Shown here: in pieces, positions 25,035-35,353 of the stretch
Layout: each line of letters begins with the position of its first letter
How positions within the stretch are numbered: position 1 is the first letter of the stretch
NCBI RefSeq assembly: GCF_000158915.1
Contig: NZ_GG657754.1
Location: 6,726,167 to 6,781,570, forward strand
Length of the DNA stretch: 55,404 nt
Reading direction: 5' to 3'
Source of the DNA: Streptomyces himastatinicus ATCC 53653
GTDB lineage: Bacteria; Actinomycetota; Actinomycetes; Streptomycetales; Streptomycetaceae
Notes under the pieces: model-generated
Seen by the model: the letters and a program-made list of their open reading frames with translations, nothing else
Database searches by the model: none
What the model was told of the DNA's origin: nothing
Program-made: the position numbers and the translations under genes

Positions 25035-27323
25035 TTATGGGGACTTGGTGGAGACCGTGGATGCCGTGAAGGTACGCAGTCGCAGACTGTTGCTCACGAC
25101 GAACACGGAGGAGAACGCCATCGCGGCGCCCGCGATCATCGGGTTGAGCAGACCGGCCGCCGCGAGCGGCAGCGCGGCGACGTTGTAACCGAACGCCCAG
25201 AACAGATTGCCCTTGATCGTGGCGAGGGTCCGGCGGGCCAGCCGGATCGCGTCGGCGGCCACCCGCAGATCGCCCCGGACGAGGGTGAGGTCGCCCGCCT
25301 CGATCGCCGCGTCCGTTCCGGTGCCCATGGCGAGCCCGAGGTCGGCGGTGGCCAGGGCGGCGGCGTCGTTGACCCCGTCGCCGACCATGGCGACCGTGCG
25401 GCCCTCGTCCTGGAGCCGCTTCACCACGTCGACCTTGTCCTCCGGCAGGACGTCGGCGATGACCTCGTCGATGCCGACCTCGCGGGCGACCGTCTCGGCG
25501 ACGCGCCGGTTGTCGCCGGTCAGCAGCACCGGGGTGAGGCCGAGGGCACGCAGCTGGGCGACGGCTTCGGCGCTGGTCTCCTTGACGGCGTCGGCGACGG
25601 TGAGGATGCCGCGGGCGTGCCCGCCCCAGGCCACGGCGACCGCCGTACGGCCCGCCGCCTCGGCCGCGGCCTTGGCGGAGGCCAGCTCCTCCGGCAGGTC
25701 GATGGACCACTGGCGGAGCAGCGCGTCGCGGCCGACGAGCACCGCGTGCCCGTCCACGACGCCCTGGACACCGAGCCCGGGCACGGAACCGAAGCCCTCG
25801 AGCACCGGGAGCGGTCCGGTGCGCTCGGCCGCGCCGTCCGCGATGGCGCGGGCGATGGGGTGCTCGCTGGCGTGCTCCACCGCGCCCGCGAGCCGCAGCA
25901 GCTCGTCCTCGCCGGTGCGCGGCGCCGGGATGATCTGGTGCAGCCGCATCCTGCCGGTGGTCACGGTGCCGGTCTTGTCGAGGACGACGGTGTCCACCCG
26001 GCGGGTCGACTCCAGCACTTCGGGGCCCTTGATGAGGATGCCCAGCTGGGCGCCACGGCCGGTGCCGACCATGAGCGCGGTCGGGGTGGCCAGGCCCAGG
26101 GCGCACGGGCAGGCGATGATCAGGACGGCGACGGCGGCGGTGAAGGCGGCGGTCACGTCGTTCGTCGTCAGCCACCAGACCAGCAGGGTGCCCACGGCGA
26201 TCAGCAGCACGATCGGCACGAAGACGCCGGAGACCCGGTCGGCGAGCCGCTGCACCTCGGCCTTGCCGTTCTGCGCGTCCTCCACCAGGCGGGCCATCCG
26301 GGACAGCTGGGTGTCGGTGCCCACCCGGGTGGCCTCCACGACGATGCGGCCCGCCGTGTTGACGGTCGCGCCCGCGACCGTGTCGCCCGCCGTGACGTCC
26401 ACGGGGACGGATTCGCCGGTCAGCATCGAGGCGTCCACGGCCGAGCTGCCCTCGACCACCGTGCCGTCGGTGGCGATCTTCTCGCCGGGGCGGACGACGA
26501 AGCGGTCCCCGACCGCCAGTTCGCGCACCGGGATACGTACTTCCTGTCCCCCGCGCAGCACGGCGACGTCCTTGGCGCCCAGCTCCATCAGGGCGCGCAG
26601 GGCCGCTCCCGCCCGCCGCTTGGACTTCGCCTCCAGATAGCGGCCGATGAGGATGAAGGTGGTCACCCCGGCCGCCGCCTCCAGATAGATCGAGGACGAG
26701 CCGCTCGCGCGGGTGACGGTGATGTCGAAGCCGTGCTGCATACCGGGCATGCCCGCGTCGCCGAAGAACAGGGCCCACAGGGACCAGCCGAGCGCCGCGA
26801 GGGTGCCGAGGGAGACAAGGGTGTCCATGGTGGCCGCGCCGTGCCGGGCGTTGGTCCAGGCGGCCTTGTGGAAGGGCGTCCCGCCCCAGACGACGACGGG
26901 CGCGGCGAGGGTGAGGGAGAGCCACTGCCAGTTGTCGAACTGGAGCGAGGGCACCATCGCCAGCACCACGACGGGCAGGGAGAGGACGAGCGAGACGAGC
27001 ATGCGGTGACGCAGCGGGTCGTGCTCGGCCGGTGCCTCGGGCGCGGCCTCGGGGCTGTCCGCGGCGGCGGGCTCGGGCTCGGCGGGAGGTGGCTCCTCGG
27101 CGGTGTAGCCGGTCTTGATGACCGTGGCGATGAGGTCGGCGACCTCGATCCCGTCGCCGTACGACACCTGGGCCTTCTCGGTGGCGTAGTTCACCGTGGC
27201 GGTGACGCCGTCCAGCCGGTTGAGCTTCTTCTCGATGCGCGCCGCGCAGGAAGCGCAGGTCATGCCGCCGATGGCCAGCTCGACCCGTGCCTCCTGCCCG
27301 ACGACGGGAGCCGTGATGGTCAT
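25035..27323 (-). CDS. copA: copper-exporting P1B-type ATPase
   Basis: 762 residues from ATG 27323, which overlaps the copZ stop (ATGA); the frame is open upstream but inside copZ. One N-terminal heavy-metal domain has G-M-T-C23-A-S-C26. An acidic Pro/Ala linker (about 75-100) precedes the membrane core. Hallmarks: CPC in [13 protein letters not shown] (Cu+ transport), phosphorylation motif [11 protein letters not shown] motif in [17 protein letters not shown] hinge, and the C-terminal helix with [23 protein letters not shown]. The CPC, with the Y/N and M-S residues of the last helices, indicates Cu+ export. It forms an operon with copZ behind a CsoR-type operator. Confidence 0.93.
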   Translation of the reverse strand: MTITAPVVGQEARVELAIGGMTCASCAARIEKKLNRLDGVTATVNYATEKAQVSYGDGIEVADLIATVIKTGYTAEEPPPAEPEPAAADSPEAAPEAPAEHDPLRHRMLVSLVLSLPVVVLAMVPSLQFDNWQWLSLTLAAPVVVWGGTPFHKAAWTNARHGAATMDTLVSLGTLAALGWSLWALFFGDAGMPGMQHGFDITVTRASGSSSIYLEAAAGVTTFILIGRYLEAKSKRRAGAALRALMELGAKDVAVLRGGQEVRIPVRELAVGDRFVVRPGEKIATDGTVVEGSSAVDASMLTGESVPVDVTAGDTVAGATVNTAGRIVVEATRVGTDTQLSRMARLVEDAQNGKAEVQRLADRVSGVFVPIVLLIAVGTLLVWWLTTNDVTAAFTAAVAVLIIACPCALGLATPTALMVGTGRGAQLGILIKGPEVLESTRRVDTVVLDKTGTVTTGRMRLHQIIPAPRTGEDELLRLAGAVEHASEHPIARAIADGAAERTGPLPVLEGFGSVPGLGVQGVVDGHAVLVGRDALLRQWSIDLPEELASAKAAAEAAGRTAVAVAWGGHARGILTVADAVKETSAEAVAQLRALGLTPVLLTGDNRRVAETVAREVGIDEVIADVLPEDKVDVVKRLQDEGRTVAMVGDGVNDAAALATADLGLAMGTGTDAAIEAGDLTLVRGDLRVAADAIRLARRTLATIKGNLFWAFGYNVAALPLAAAGLLNPMIAGAAMAFSSVFVVSNSLRLRTFTASTVSTKSP

Positions 27324-27541
27324 GCGAGTTCGTAACCTGCTTCGTCGACGGCGGCGCGGACGGCGTCGTCGGCCAGCGGGGCGGCCGAGACGACGGTGAC
27401 CTGGCCGGTGGAGGCCACGGCCTTGACGGAGCTGACGCCGTCGAGGGCGCCGATTTCCTCGGCGACGGCACCTTCGCAGTGGCCACAGGTCATGCCGGTC
27501 ACCTGGTAGACGGCGGTAACGGTGTTCGCCTCGGAGCTCAT
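27320..27541 (-). CDS. copZ: copper chaperone (heavy-metal-associated domain protein)
   Basis: 73 residues, a single HMA domain. Cys19 and Cys22 in GMTCGHC bind Cu+, which it should deliver to CopA or to the copper sensor. Length and the pattern VYQVTGMTC...[12 protein letters not shown] are those of CopZ. It is the first gene of the pair; its stop overlaps the copA start by four bases. The CsoR-type palindrome is about 80-97 bases upstream of its start. Confidence 0.93.
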   Translation of the reverse strand: MSSEANTVTAVYQVTGMTCGHCEGAVAEEIGALDGVSSVKAVASTGQVTVVSAAPLADDAVRAAVDEAGYELA

Positions 27542-27621
27542 GGTTTCTCCTCTGTGGGGGAGTGGCTGACGGTACGCGAGGGGCGCCGGTTGGCGCAGCG
27601 CCTCCTGACTGTTTCAACTCT

Positions 27622-27638
27622 ATACCCCTAGGGGGTAT
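27622..27638. promoter_or_regulatory. CsoR-type copper operator upstream of copZ-copA
   Basis: The palindrome ATACCCC-TAG-GGGGTAT has 7-bp arms and the TACC/GGTA-type G-tracts of actinobacterial CsoR sites. It lies in the region where the copZ promoter must be. Release of CsoR by Cu+ would induce copZA. No csoR gene is in the window. Confidence 0.8.
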
Positions 27639-27680
27639 TCCCGGAAGCCAGGGGTGCGCCGGCTCCGTGCGCGGTGGCGG

Positions 27681-28331
27681 TCAGTGCCGGGCGGAGGCGG
27701 CCTCGGTGCCGATGACGGGGGCCAGGTACCCGTAGAGGCAGTTCTTCACCTCGGTGATGTACGCCTCCCGGTCCTCGCCCTCATGGGAGAGGATCAGCTC
27801 CAGCCCGGCCTTGAACAGGGCGAACGCCATGGTCGCGATGCGCGTACGGCGCTCCGGGGCCAGCTCGGGGACGTAGGTGCCGATCAGCTCCTCGACCCGG
27901 GTCTGGAGCGCGGCGTGCAGCGCCGCGTGCTCCTCGGCGACCGCGCCCGGGGTGTCGGAGGAGCAGATCAGGGTGAGGAAGACGGGGTTGGCGCAGTTGA
28001 ACTCGATCAGCGGGTCGAGGACCACGTCGAGCATCTCGCCGAGCGGCAGTGCGGCGTTCTTGTCGGTGAAGGCCACGCCGTGGGTGTCCCGCATCTGCTG
28101 GGTGAGGCGGTCGCCCAGCTCGACGGCGATGGCCTCCTTGTTCGGGAAGAACTGGTACAGCGTGCCAGGGGAGACCCCGGCCTCGCGGGCGATCGCGTTG
28201 GTGCTCGCGGAGGTGTAGCCGGTGCGGCAGAAGACGCTGGCGGCGGCGTCCAGCAGCTGCTGGATCCGGCGCTCGCCGCGCGCCTGCCTGCGGCGGGGGT
28301 TCGCGGGTCGGGCTACCTGGCTCTCGGTCAC
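27681..28331 (-). CDS. TetR-family transcriptional repressor
   Basis: 216 residues from GTG 28331, preceded by a GGGG-containing site; the longer frame to 28427 runs through the operator region and is unlikely to be translated. The N-terminal helix-turn-helix is clear: RRIQQLLDAAASVFCRTG, then STNAIAREAGVSPGTLYQFFPNKEAI (about residues 35-60). The C-terminal ligand domain is variable and gives no hint of the effector. It is divergent from the MMPL transporter, and a pair of TetR-like operators lies between them (28359-28413), so it should repress both itself and the transporter. Confidence 0.88.
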   Translation of the reverse strand: MTESQVARPANPRRRQARGERRIQQLLDAAASVFCRTGYTSASTNAIAREAGVSPGTLYQFFPNKEAIAVELGDRLTQQMRDTHGVAFTDKNAALPLGEMLDVVLDPLIEFNCANPVFLTLICSSDTPGAVAEEHAALHAALQTRVEELIGTYVPELAPERRTRIATMAFALFKAGLELILSHEGEDREAYITEVKNCLYGYLAPVIGTEAASARH

Positions 28332-28358
28332 AATCCCCAGCTTCCCATGAGCGATTGA

Positions 28359-28413
28359 CAAACACGAGTGGCCGCTCGCATTCTTGAGAAATGCGAGCGG
28401 TCGCTCGTGTTTG
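28359..28413. promoter_or_regulatory. inverted pair of TetR-type operators
   Basis: Two 23-base arms (28359-28381 and 28391-28413) are inverted copies differing at two positions, separated by 9 bases. Each arm holds an internal palindrome of the type CGAGCG-GT-CGCTCG (perfect in the right arm), as expected for a TetR dimer. They lie between the divergent TetR gene and the MMPL gene. Confidence 0.85.
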
Positions 28414-28507
28414 CCAGTCCGTGGCAATCAGCGACCCATGCTGCCTGCCTGCCCGCTTGCCCGAGCGGGGGCGGCCGCATGGGCACAGGTGGAGGGGACA
28501 CCGCGTC

Positions 28508-30878
28508 ATGACCGATGCCAATCGGCCGCCCGGCGAGCGGATCGGAGGATGGACCCGCCTGGTCACCGCCAGGCCGCGGCTGTCCTTGCTGATCGCCCTG
28601 GTCTTCACGGCGCTCGCCGTCGTGGCCGGGAGCGGAGTCGCCGACCGGCTCTCGGGCGGCGGCTGGGAGGACCCGGCGTCCCAGTCCTCGTACGCCACCA
28701 AGGCGCTGGAGAAGCGCTTCCCCGCCTCCCAGCCCAACCTCCTGCTGCTCGTCGACAGCGGCGGCAAGAAGGTGGACGACCCGGCGGTCGCCACCGAGGC
28801 CCGGGCGCTCGCCAAGAAGCTCTCGGGCGAGAAATCGGTCACCGGCGTCACCTCCTACTGGGACACCGGCGCCTCCGCCCTGCGCAGCAAGGACCGCGGC
28901 GAGGCGATCATCGCCGCGCGCATCACCGGCGACGAGACGGCCGCGGGCAAGGCGCTGGAGCGCATCGCCCCCGACTACCGCGGGCAGCACGGACCAGTCG
29001 AGGTCTCCGTCGGCGGACCGGTCGCGGTCAAGCAGGAGATGCAGACGACCATTCAGGAAGACCTGTTGCGGGCCGAGATGATGGCCCTGCCCGTCACCCT
29101 GGTGCTGCTCGTCATGGTCTTCGGCAGCGCGGTGGCCGCGCTGCTGCCGCTCGGCATCGGCGTCATCGCGATCCTGGGCACGGACGCCGTGCTGCGCGTG
29201 CTCACCGAGTTCACCGATGTCTCGGTCTTCGCGCAGAACCTGACCACCGCGCTCGGCCTCGGACTCGCCATCGACTACGCCCTGTTCATCGTGCGGCGCT
29301 TCCGCGAGGAGCTGTCGGCGGGCGGGGAGACACTCCCGGCCGTCGCCGCCACCCTGCGCACCGCCGGGCGGACCGTGCTCTTCTCGGCGCTGACCGTCGC
29401 CGTCTCGCTCGCCGCGATGATGGTCTTCCCGCAGTACTTCCTGCGCTCCTTCGCCTACGCGGGCATCGCCGTGGTGCTCATCGCCGCGGCCGCCGCCCTG
29501 GTGGTGCTGCCCGCCGCGCTCATCCTGCTCGGCGACCGGGTCAACAAGTGGGATCTCACCCGGCTGCTGCGCCGCGGCCGCCGCGCCGACGCGGCCGAGG
29601 AGGGCGCCGAACCGGGCGCGGGCTGGGGGCGGTTCGCCCGGCTGGTGATGCGGCGCGCCCCGGTCTTCGCGCTGGCGACCGTCGCCGGGCTGGTGGCGCT
29701 GGGGCTGCCCTTCCTGCGGGTGGAGTTCGGCACCGCGGACGACCGCCAGCTGCCCTCCGGTGCCGAATCCCACGTGGTGCAGCAGCACATCCGGGACGGC
29801 TTCGCGGGCGGACCCGGCGGCGGGGTGGAGATCCTCGCCGAGGGCAAGCCCGGTGCCGCGGCGCTCGCCGACTACAGCGCCAAGGTCTCCAGCCTCCCCG
29901 GGGTGCTGCGGGTGGACAGCCCGGCCGGTCGCTTCGCGGACGGCCACCAGGTGGGCAAGCCCGGCCCGGCCGAGGCGGCGCGCGCGGCCGGTGGCGCGGC
30001 GTATCTCAGCGTGCAGCCCAAGGGCGAGCCCGTGGAGCCCGCCACCCAGGACCTGGTGCGGGACATCCGCGCCCAGAGTCCCCCGTTCCAGACCTCGGTG
30101 ACCGGCACCGCCGCCGTCCTGGTGGACACCAAGGAGTCCCTGGGCGACCGCACCCCCTGGGCGGGCGCGATCATCATCGCGGTCACCCTGCTGCTGGTCT
30201 TCCTGCTCACCGGGAGCCTGCTGATCCCGCTCCAGGCCGTGCTGCTCAACGCGCTCAGCCTCACCGCGATGTTCGGCGCCATGGTGTGGGTCTTCCAGGA
30301 GGGGCATCTGTCCGGGCCGCTGGCCTTCACCAGCTCCGGAGACATAGAGACCACCCTGCCGGTGCTGATGTTCTGCGTCGCCTTCGGGCTCTCCATGGAC
30401 TACGGCGTCTTCCTGCTCTCCCGCATCAAGGAGGAGTACGAGCGCACGGGAGACCATGAGGCGGCGGTGGAGTTCGGACTGCGGCGCACCGGCGGGCTGA
30501 TCACGGCGGCGGCGCTGATCCTGGCCGTGGTCATGGTGGCCATCGGCACCTCAAAAAGTCACCAACACCAAGATGCTCGGCCTCGGTATCGCCCTGGCCG
30601 TGCTGATGGACGCGATGGTGGTGCGCAGTCTGCTGGTTCCGGCGGTGATGAAGCTGACCGGCCGGGCCACCTGGTGGGCCCCGGGCCCGCTGCGGCGGCT
30701 GCACACCCGGTTCGGGCTGAGCGAAGGGGAGTCCGCGCCCGGCTCCGATGCCCCCTCCGGCGGCTCCTCCGGCGATTCGCCAGGCGGCTCCTCCGGCGGA
30801 GCCGAAGGGGAGGCGAACGGGGACAAGGACGCGGACCCGGGGAAGGGCCGCCGCCGGGACCGGGTGAGCATCCGGTGA
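28508..30878 (+). pseudogene. MMPL/RND-type membrane transporter with a frameshift near its C-terminus
   Basis: From ATG 28508 the frame encodes an MMPL-family transporter (about 790 residues if repaired) with two sets of six helices and large extracytoplasmic loops. MMPL hallmarks are visible: TTALGLGLAIDYALFIVRRFREE and VLMFCVAFGLSMDYGVFLLSRIKEEYERTG. At 30553-30557 an A5 run shifts the frame: the reading after AIGTS becomes nonsense, while the next frame continues correctly with VTNTKMLGLGIALAVLMDAMVVRSLL to a stop at 30878. Removing one A restores the family sequence. The native frame otherwise runs to 30919. A TetR gene is divergent. Such pumps export lipids, siderophores or drugs. Confidence 0.8.
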
Positions 30879-30915
30879 CCCCCGCGGCCCGGGCACCCGC
30901 CACGCGCTGGTCCCC

Positions 30916-31128
30916 CTAGTCCTTGGGGTCGCGCCGGGCGCGGCGGTTACCGGGTCTGCGGGCCACCCAGGCCCGGATCGTATCCGCGTACCAATACGGT
31001 TTGCCGCCCTCCACCAGATCGGGGGGCGGCATATGACCGTGCTTGCGATAGGACCGTACGGTGTCGGTCTGCACGCCGATATGTGCGGCGATCTCCTTGT
31101 AGGACCACAGCCTTCGATCGGTCATCAC
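30916..31128 (-). CDS. small helix-turn-helix DNA-binding protein
   Basis: 70 residues; ATG at 31128 or the adjacent 31125. Residues 7-30 (LWSYKEIAAHIGVQTDTVRSYRKHG) form a helix-turn-helix of the AlpA/MerR-like excisionase type, followed by PPPDLVEGGKPYWYADTIRAWVARRPG, the usual wing of that fold, and a basic tail. Such mini-regulators are common in Streptomyces, both as chromosomal regulators and beside integrated elements. No integrase or attachment repeat is visible here, so a stand-alone regulator is favoured. Target unknown. Confidence 0.8.
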   Translation of the reverse strand: MMTDRRLWSYKEIAAHIGVQTDTVRSYRKHGHMPPPDLVEGGKPYWYADTIRAWVARRPGNRRARRDPKD

Positions 31129-31282
31129 TCGCGCCCTTTCACTCGGCCTGTGTCCGGTGTCCGGTGAACGACGTCGGGTGACGGGCGGCTAGGGGCTGTT
31201 GAACACCTGTGACGTAAGACGCGCGGAGATGTGACGCCTGTGACCGGCGAGTGACGCGCGGCCCCTGCTTCCAGGAGAACGG

Positions 31283-32140
31283 CTACTTCCAGGTGGACAG
31301 GTATTCGTCGATCTTCCGGCGCATGAACACGGACGATTCGCGGGCCCGGTCCTCCCAGGCGAAGACGCAGGAGGTCAGCGTGCCGTCGAAGTTGTTGTCG
31401 CGCAGCGCGCCGAACAGCGCGTCGAAGTCGACCTCGCCCTGTCCGATGTCCAGGTGCTGGTGGATACGGGCCGCGGAACCGGGCGGGTTGATGATGTAGC
31501 GCAGCCCCGAGGACGCGGTGTGGTCGAAGGTGTCGGCCAGATGCACGTTGGTGAGCAGATCGCCCGCGTGCTTGATCAGACCGGGGGCGTCATTGCCGTG
31601 GTGGAAGGTGTGCGGGGCGCAGTAGAGGTAGGAGACCTGGGGGTGGTTGATGCCCCGGATCATGTTGATCGCCTCGTACCCCTCCTCGATGAAGTCGTCG
31701 GGGTGCGGCTCCAGCGTCAGCCGGATGGACTCGCGCTCGAAGACCGGCAGCAGCTCCTCGATCGACCGCCAGAACTGGCCCTCGCTGCGGCTGGGGTCCT
31801 CGGGGCGGCCGTTGAACTCCGAGATCATGCTGTCCACGCCCAGATCGGCGGTGATCTGGATGGCCCGCTTCCAGTAGCGGACGGCGGCCTGGCGCTCGTC
31901 CTCGTCCGGACCGGACCAGCGGAACAGCGGCAGTACGGAGGAGATCTTCACCCCGGCGGCGTCCAGCGCCTTGCGGAACTGCCGCACCGTGCCGTCGTCC
32001 ACCCGCGGATGCTTGAAGAACGGGATGAAGTCGTCGCGGGGAGACAGCTCGATGTACTCGAAGCCCAGCTCGGCGACCAGGGCCGGGAGTTCGAGCAGGG
32101 GCCCCTTGCGCAGCATATGCGGGTCGAGGGCGATCTTCAT
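31283..32140 (-). CDS. iolH: IolH-like sugar phosphate isomerase/epimerase of the inositol locus
   Basis: 285 residues from ATG 32140 (MKIALDPHML); a TTG extension to 32188 is unlikely. It is a xylose-isomerase-like TIM barrel with probable metal ligands in LTLEPHPDDF, VHLADTFDH and the glutamates around ISEFNGRPEDP. The stretch SVLPLFRWSGPDEDERQAAVRYWKRAIQ is very like what I recall of Corynebacterium IolH, hence the symbol. IolH probably handles an inosose or related intermediate; its exact step is not established. It lies at the distal end of the leftward half of the inositol locus, behind a strong hairpin (32195-32224) that separates it from iolG. Confidence 0.75.
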   Translation of the reverse strand: MKIALDPHMLRKGPLLELPALVAELGFEYIELSPRDDFIPFFKHPRVDDGTVRQFRKALDAAGVKISSVLPLFRWSGPDEDERQAAVRYWKRAIQITADLGVDSMISEFNGRPEDPSRSEGQFWRSIEELLPVFERESIRLTLEPHPDDFIEEGYEAINMIRGINHPQVSYLYCAPHTFHHGNDAPGLIKHAGDLLTNVHLADTFDHTASSGLRYIINPPGSAARIHQHLDIGQGEVDFDALFGALRDNNFDGTLTSCVFAWEDRARESSVFMRRKIDEYLSTWK

Positions 32141-32194
32141 AAGAAGGAGAAACCTTTCCAACAGGGAGAACGTGAGGGTGTGGAACAAAGAGGG

Positions 32195-32224
32195 GCGGGC
32201 CGGTCGTGGCGGCGACCGGCCCGC
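32195..32224. terminator. hairpin between iolG and iolH
   Basis: 12-bp perfect stem GCGGGCCGGTCG / CGACCGGCCCGC with a 6-base loop, starting 12 bases after the iolG stop on the minus strand. It should terminate or attenuate transcription, so iolH would be expressed at a lower level or from its own promoter. Confidence 0.75.
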
Positions 32225-32235
32225 GCCCGGGAGCG

Positions 32236-33255
32236 TCAGGCGTAGAAGGCCGGGCGCACGATCATGTCGACGGGCGTGCGCTCGCCGGTGACCTGCGCCC
32301 GCACCCCCGCCTCGCAGACGGCGGCCGCGGCGTAGCCGTCCCAGGCGCTCGGGCCCTCGACCTCGCCGCGCTTGGTGGCGTTGACCCAGGCCTGCACCTC
32401 GCGGTCGTACGCCTCCTCGAAGCGGGCCACGAAGTCGGGGGCGATCTCGCCGCCCCAGGTGCCGGGGCGGTTGACGAGCATGCCGTGGGCGTCGCCGACG
32501 CGCGCGGTGCCGCGCTCGCAGACCGCCTCGGCCTGGACCTGGTAGCCGAAGCCGCAGCTGGCGAAGATCTCGACGTTGACGATCGCTCCGCCGGTGGTCT
32601 CGAAGATCACCAGCTGCGGGTCGGCCAGACCCTCGGGGGCGTTCGAGTTGGGGGTCGGCTTGAGCACGGTGACGTTGGCGATCTCCTGCTCCAGCAGCCA
32701 GCGCGACTGGTCCATCTCGTGCACCACCGAGTCGTTGATCAGCATCTCGGTGGTGAAGTACGAGTGCACCGAAGCGTTGCGGTGGCGGCAGTGCATCAGC
32801 AGCGGGCGGCCCAGCTCACCGGAGGCGAGCAGGGTCTTGAGCTTCATGAACTCGGTGTCGTAACGGCGCATGAAGCCGACCTGGACGCGGCGGTGACCGA
32901 GCCGCTGCTCGGCCTCCAGCACCCGCAGCGCGGACTCCGAGTCCGGGGTCAGCGGCTTCTCGCACAGCACCGGCAGATCGTGCTCGAACGCGCTGAGCAG
33001 CGCGGCCTCGTGGGCGGGTCCTGGCGAGGCGATCAGTACCGCGTCCACGCCCGGCGCGGCCATGGCGGCGGCCGGGTCGGTGAACGCCTGGCAGCCCTCG
33101 GACAGATCGGCGACGGCCTTGGCGCGCGCCTCGTCGATGTCCACCACGGCCGCCACCCGGGCGCCGCTGATCACGTCGTTGATGCGGCGGACGTGGTCGG
33201 CGCCCATCTTGCCGGTCCCGATGACGGCGATCCCGAGCGTGCCCTGCTGGGTCAT
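32236..33255 (-). CDS. iolG: inositol 2-dehydrogenase-like Gfo/Idh/MocA oxidoreductase
   Basis: 339 residues from ATG 33255; the frame is open upstream but without family similarity. The Rossmann motif G13-T-G15-K-M-G18 and the E99-K100-P101 signature are present, and the D/H pair of the active site is visible in [16 protein letters not shown]. In the setting of iolE, iolC, iolB, iolD and iolA homologues it most likely oxidises myo-inositol to scyllo-inosose with NAD+. Other inositol isomers or inositol-derived acids are possible substrates. It lies between iolH and iolE with a hairpin just downstream. Confidence 0.85.
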   Translation of the reverse strand: MTQQGTLGIAVIGTGKMGADHVRRINDVISGARVAAVVDIDEARAKAVADLSEGCQAFTDPAAAMAAPGVDAVLIASPGPAHEAALLSAFEHDLPVLCEKPLTPDSESALRVLEAEQRLGHRRVQVGFMRRYDTEFMKLKTLLASGELGRPLLMHCRHRNASVHSYFTTEMLINDSVVHEMDQSRWLLEQEIANVTVLKPTPNSNAPEGLADPQLVIFETTGGAIVNVEIFASCGFGYQVQAEAVCERGTARVGDAHGMLVNRPGTWGGEIAPDFVARFEEAYDREVQAWVNATKRGEVEGPSAWDGYAAAAVCEAGVRAQVTGERTPVDMIVRPAFYA

Positions 33256-33326
33256 AGGTGTCTCTCTTCTCTTTCTGCTCGTTCGGAGGATCGAAGGGGA
33301 TCGAAGGGAGCGAGGGAGGCGGAAGG

Positions 33327-34247
33327 TCAGGCGCCGCAGGAGCGCAGGAAGCGGCGGGTGCGCTCGGCGATCGGGAACGGCTGGTCCGGCGGGCAGGGGT
33401 ACATGTCCTGCTCGACGATGGCGAACAGGTCCACGTCCAGCTTCTGGGCGGCCGCCAGGACCGGCTCCAGCTCCGGAACGCCCTTCGGCGGCTCGCACAT
33501 CACTCCGCGCTTCACGGCCGGGCCGAACGGCACGCCGTTCTTGACCACGTCGGCCAGGATCTCCGGGTCGACCTGCTTGAGGTGGAGGTAGCCGATGCGC
33601 TCGCCGTAGGTCTCGATCAGCTTGACGCTGTCCCCGCCGCAGTAGGCGTAGTGGCCGGTGTCCAGGCAGAGGTTGACCAGGTCGGAGTCGGTGGCGTCCA
33701 GGAAGCGCGCCACGTTCTCCTCGCCGTCGATGTGGGTGTCGGCGTGCGGGTGGACGACGATGTCGAGCCCGAAGCGCTCGCGTACCTCACGGCCGAGGCG
33801 CTCCATGCCGGTGGACAGGTGGCGCCACTGCTCGGCGGTCAGCTCGGGCGGCTCGATGATCTCGGCGGTCTTGTCGTCGCGCCAGAAAGAGGGGATGACC
33901 ACGAGGTGCTTGGCGTTCATGGCCCTGGTCAGCTCCGCTACCTGGGAGACGTGCTCCCAGGTGGCGTCCCAGACCTCGGGGCCGCGGTGCAGGGAGGTGA
34001 AGATCGTGCCCGCCGAGACCGTGAGGTTCCGGCGGGTGATCTCCTCGGTGAGCCGGGCGGGGTCGGTCGGCAGATAGCCGTACGGGCCCAGCTCGATCCA
34101 CTCGTAGCCGGCCTCCGCGACCTCGTCGAGGAAGCGCTGCCAGGGGACCTGCTGCGAGTCGTCGGGGAACCACACCCCCCAGGAGTCGGGGGCCGAGCCG
34201 ACCCGGATGCGGTCCAGGGCGGGTACGGGGGAGGCGGCGGCAGTCAT
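33327..34247 (-). CDS. iolE: inosose dehydratase-like TIM-barrel protein
   Basis: 306 residues. The opening [43 protein letters not shown] is characteristic of the IolE/inosose dehydratase group ([15 protein letters not shown] motif). Metal-binding residues appear in [28 protein letters not shown] and YLHLKQVDP. It would remove water from scyllo-inosose to give the trihydroxycyclohexanedione consumed by IolD. It starts 228 bases after the ABC ATPase stop, and this gap contains the conserved iol motif (34393-34411) and the 22-bp tandem repeat, so it probably has its own regulated promoter. Confidence 0.85.
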   Translation of the reverse strand: MTAAASPVPALDRIRVGSAPDSWGVWFPDDSQQVPWQRFLDEVAEAGYEWIELGPYGYLPTDPARLTEEITRRNLTVSAGTIFTSLHRGPEVWDATWEHVSQVAELTRAMNAKHLVVIPSFWRDDKTAEIIEPPELTAEQWRHLSTGMERLGREVRERFGLDIVVHPHADTHIDGEENVARFLDATDSDLVNLCLDTGHYAYCGGDSVKLIETYGERIGYLHLKQVDPEILADVVKNGVPFGPAVKRGVMCEPPKGVPELEPVLAAAQKLDVDLFAIVEQDMYPCPPDQPFPIAERTRRFLRSCGA

Positions 34248-34392
34248 GGAAGAGGGTCTCCTCTCGCCGGTCGCGAAGACCGGGGAAGGGGGCAGTGCGG
34301 GTCGCTTGCTCGCGGTGGTGGTCGGGGCCCGCGTTTCATGCTGTTTTGGGCAGCTTTACGGGCCGGGCCGGGGGTCGTCAAGACTTCGTCAG

Positions 34393-34411
34393 GACATTCG
34401 GACGTAATGTC
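34393..34411. promoter_or_regulatory. inositol-regulon operator upstream of iolE
   Basis: GACATT-CGGACG-TAATGTC is a near-perfect palindrome. Its 14-base core ACATTCGGACGTAA recurs exactly, in inverted orientation, in the iolC promoter region (37598-37619). Sharing between two promoters of one pathway marks it as the binding site of the pathway's regulator, which is not in the window. Confidence 0.75.
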
Positions 34412-34475
34412 AGGCCGGGAGGGTCGGGATGTCAGGTCCAGAGGGCCGGAATGTCAGGGCGAGAGGGCCGGCATG

Positions 34476-34489
<14 letters not shown>
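34407..34489. repeat. 22-bp tandem repeat (3.8 copies) joined to the iol operator
   Basis: ATGTCAGG begins at 34407, 34429, 34451 and 34473, exactly 22 bases apart. The copies share ATGTCAGG and a following GAGGG-C/T-CGG block; the last is partial. The first copy begins inside the operator palindrome and reuses its half-site AATGTC. The last overlaps the stop of the ABC ATPase gene (34476). Confidence 0.92.
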
Positions 34490-35348
<859 letters not shown>

Positions 35349-35353
35349 TCCCA

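Noticed and set aside
30916..31128. Excisionase of an integrated element
   Set aside because: The helix-turn-helix resembles AlpA/Xis proteins, but there is no integrase, tRNA-end duplication or relaxase in the vicinity.
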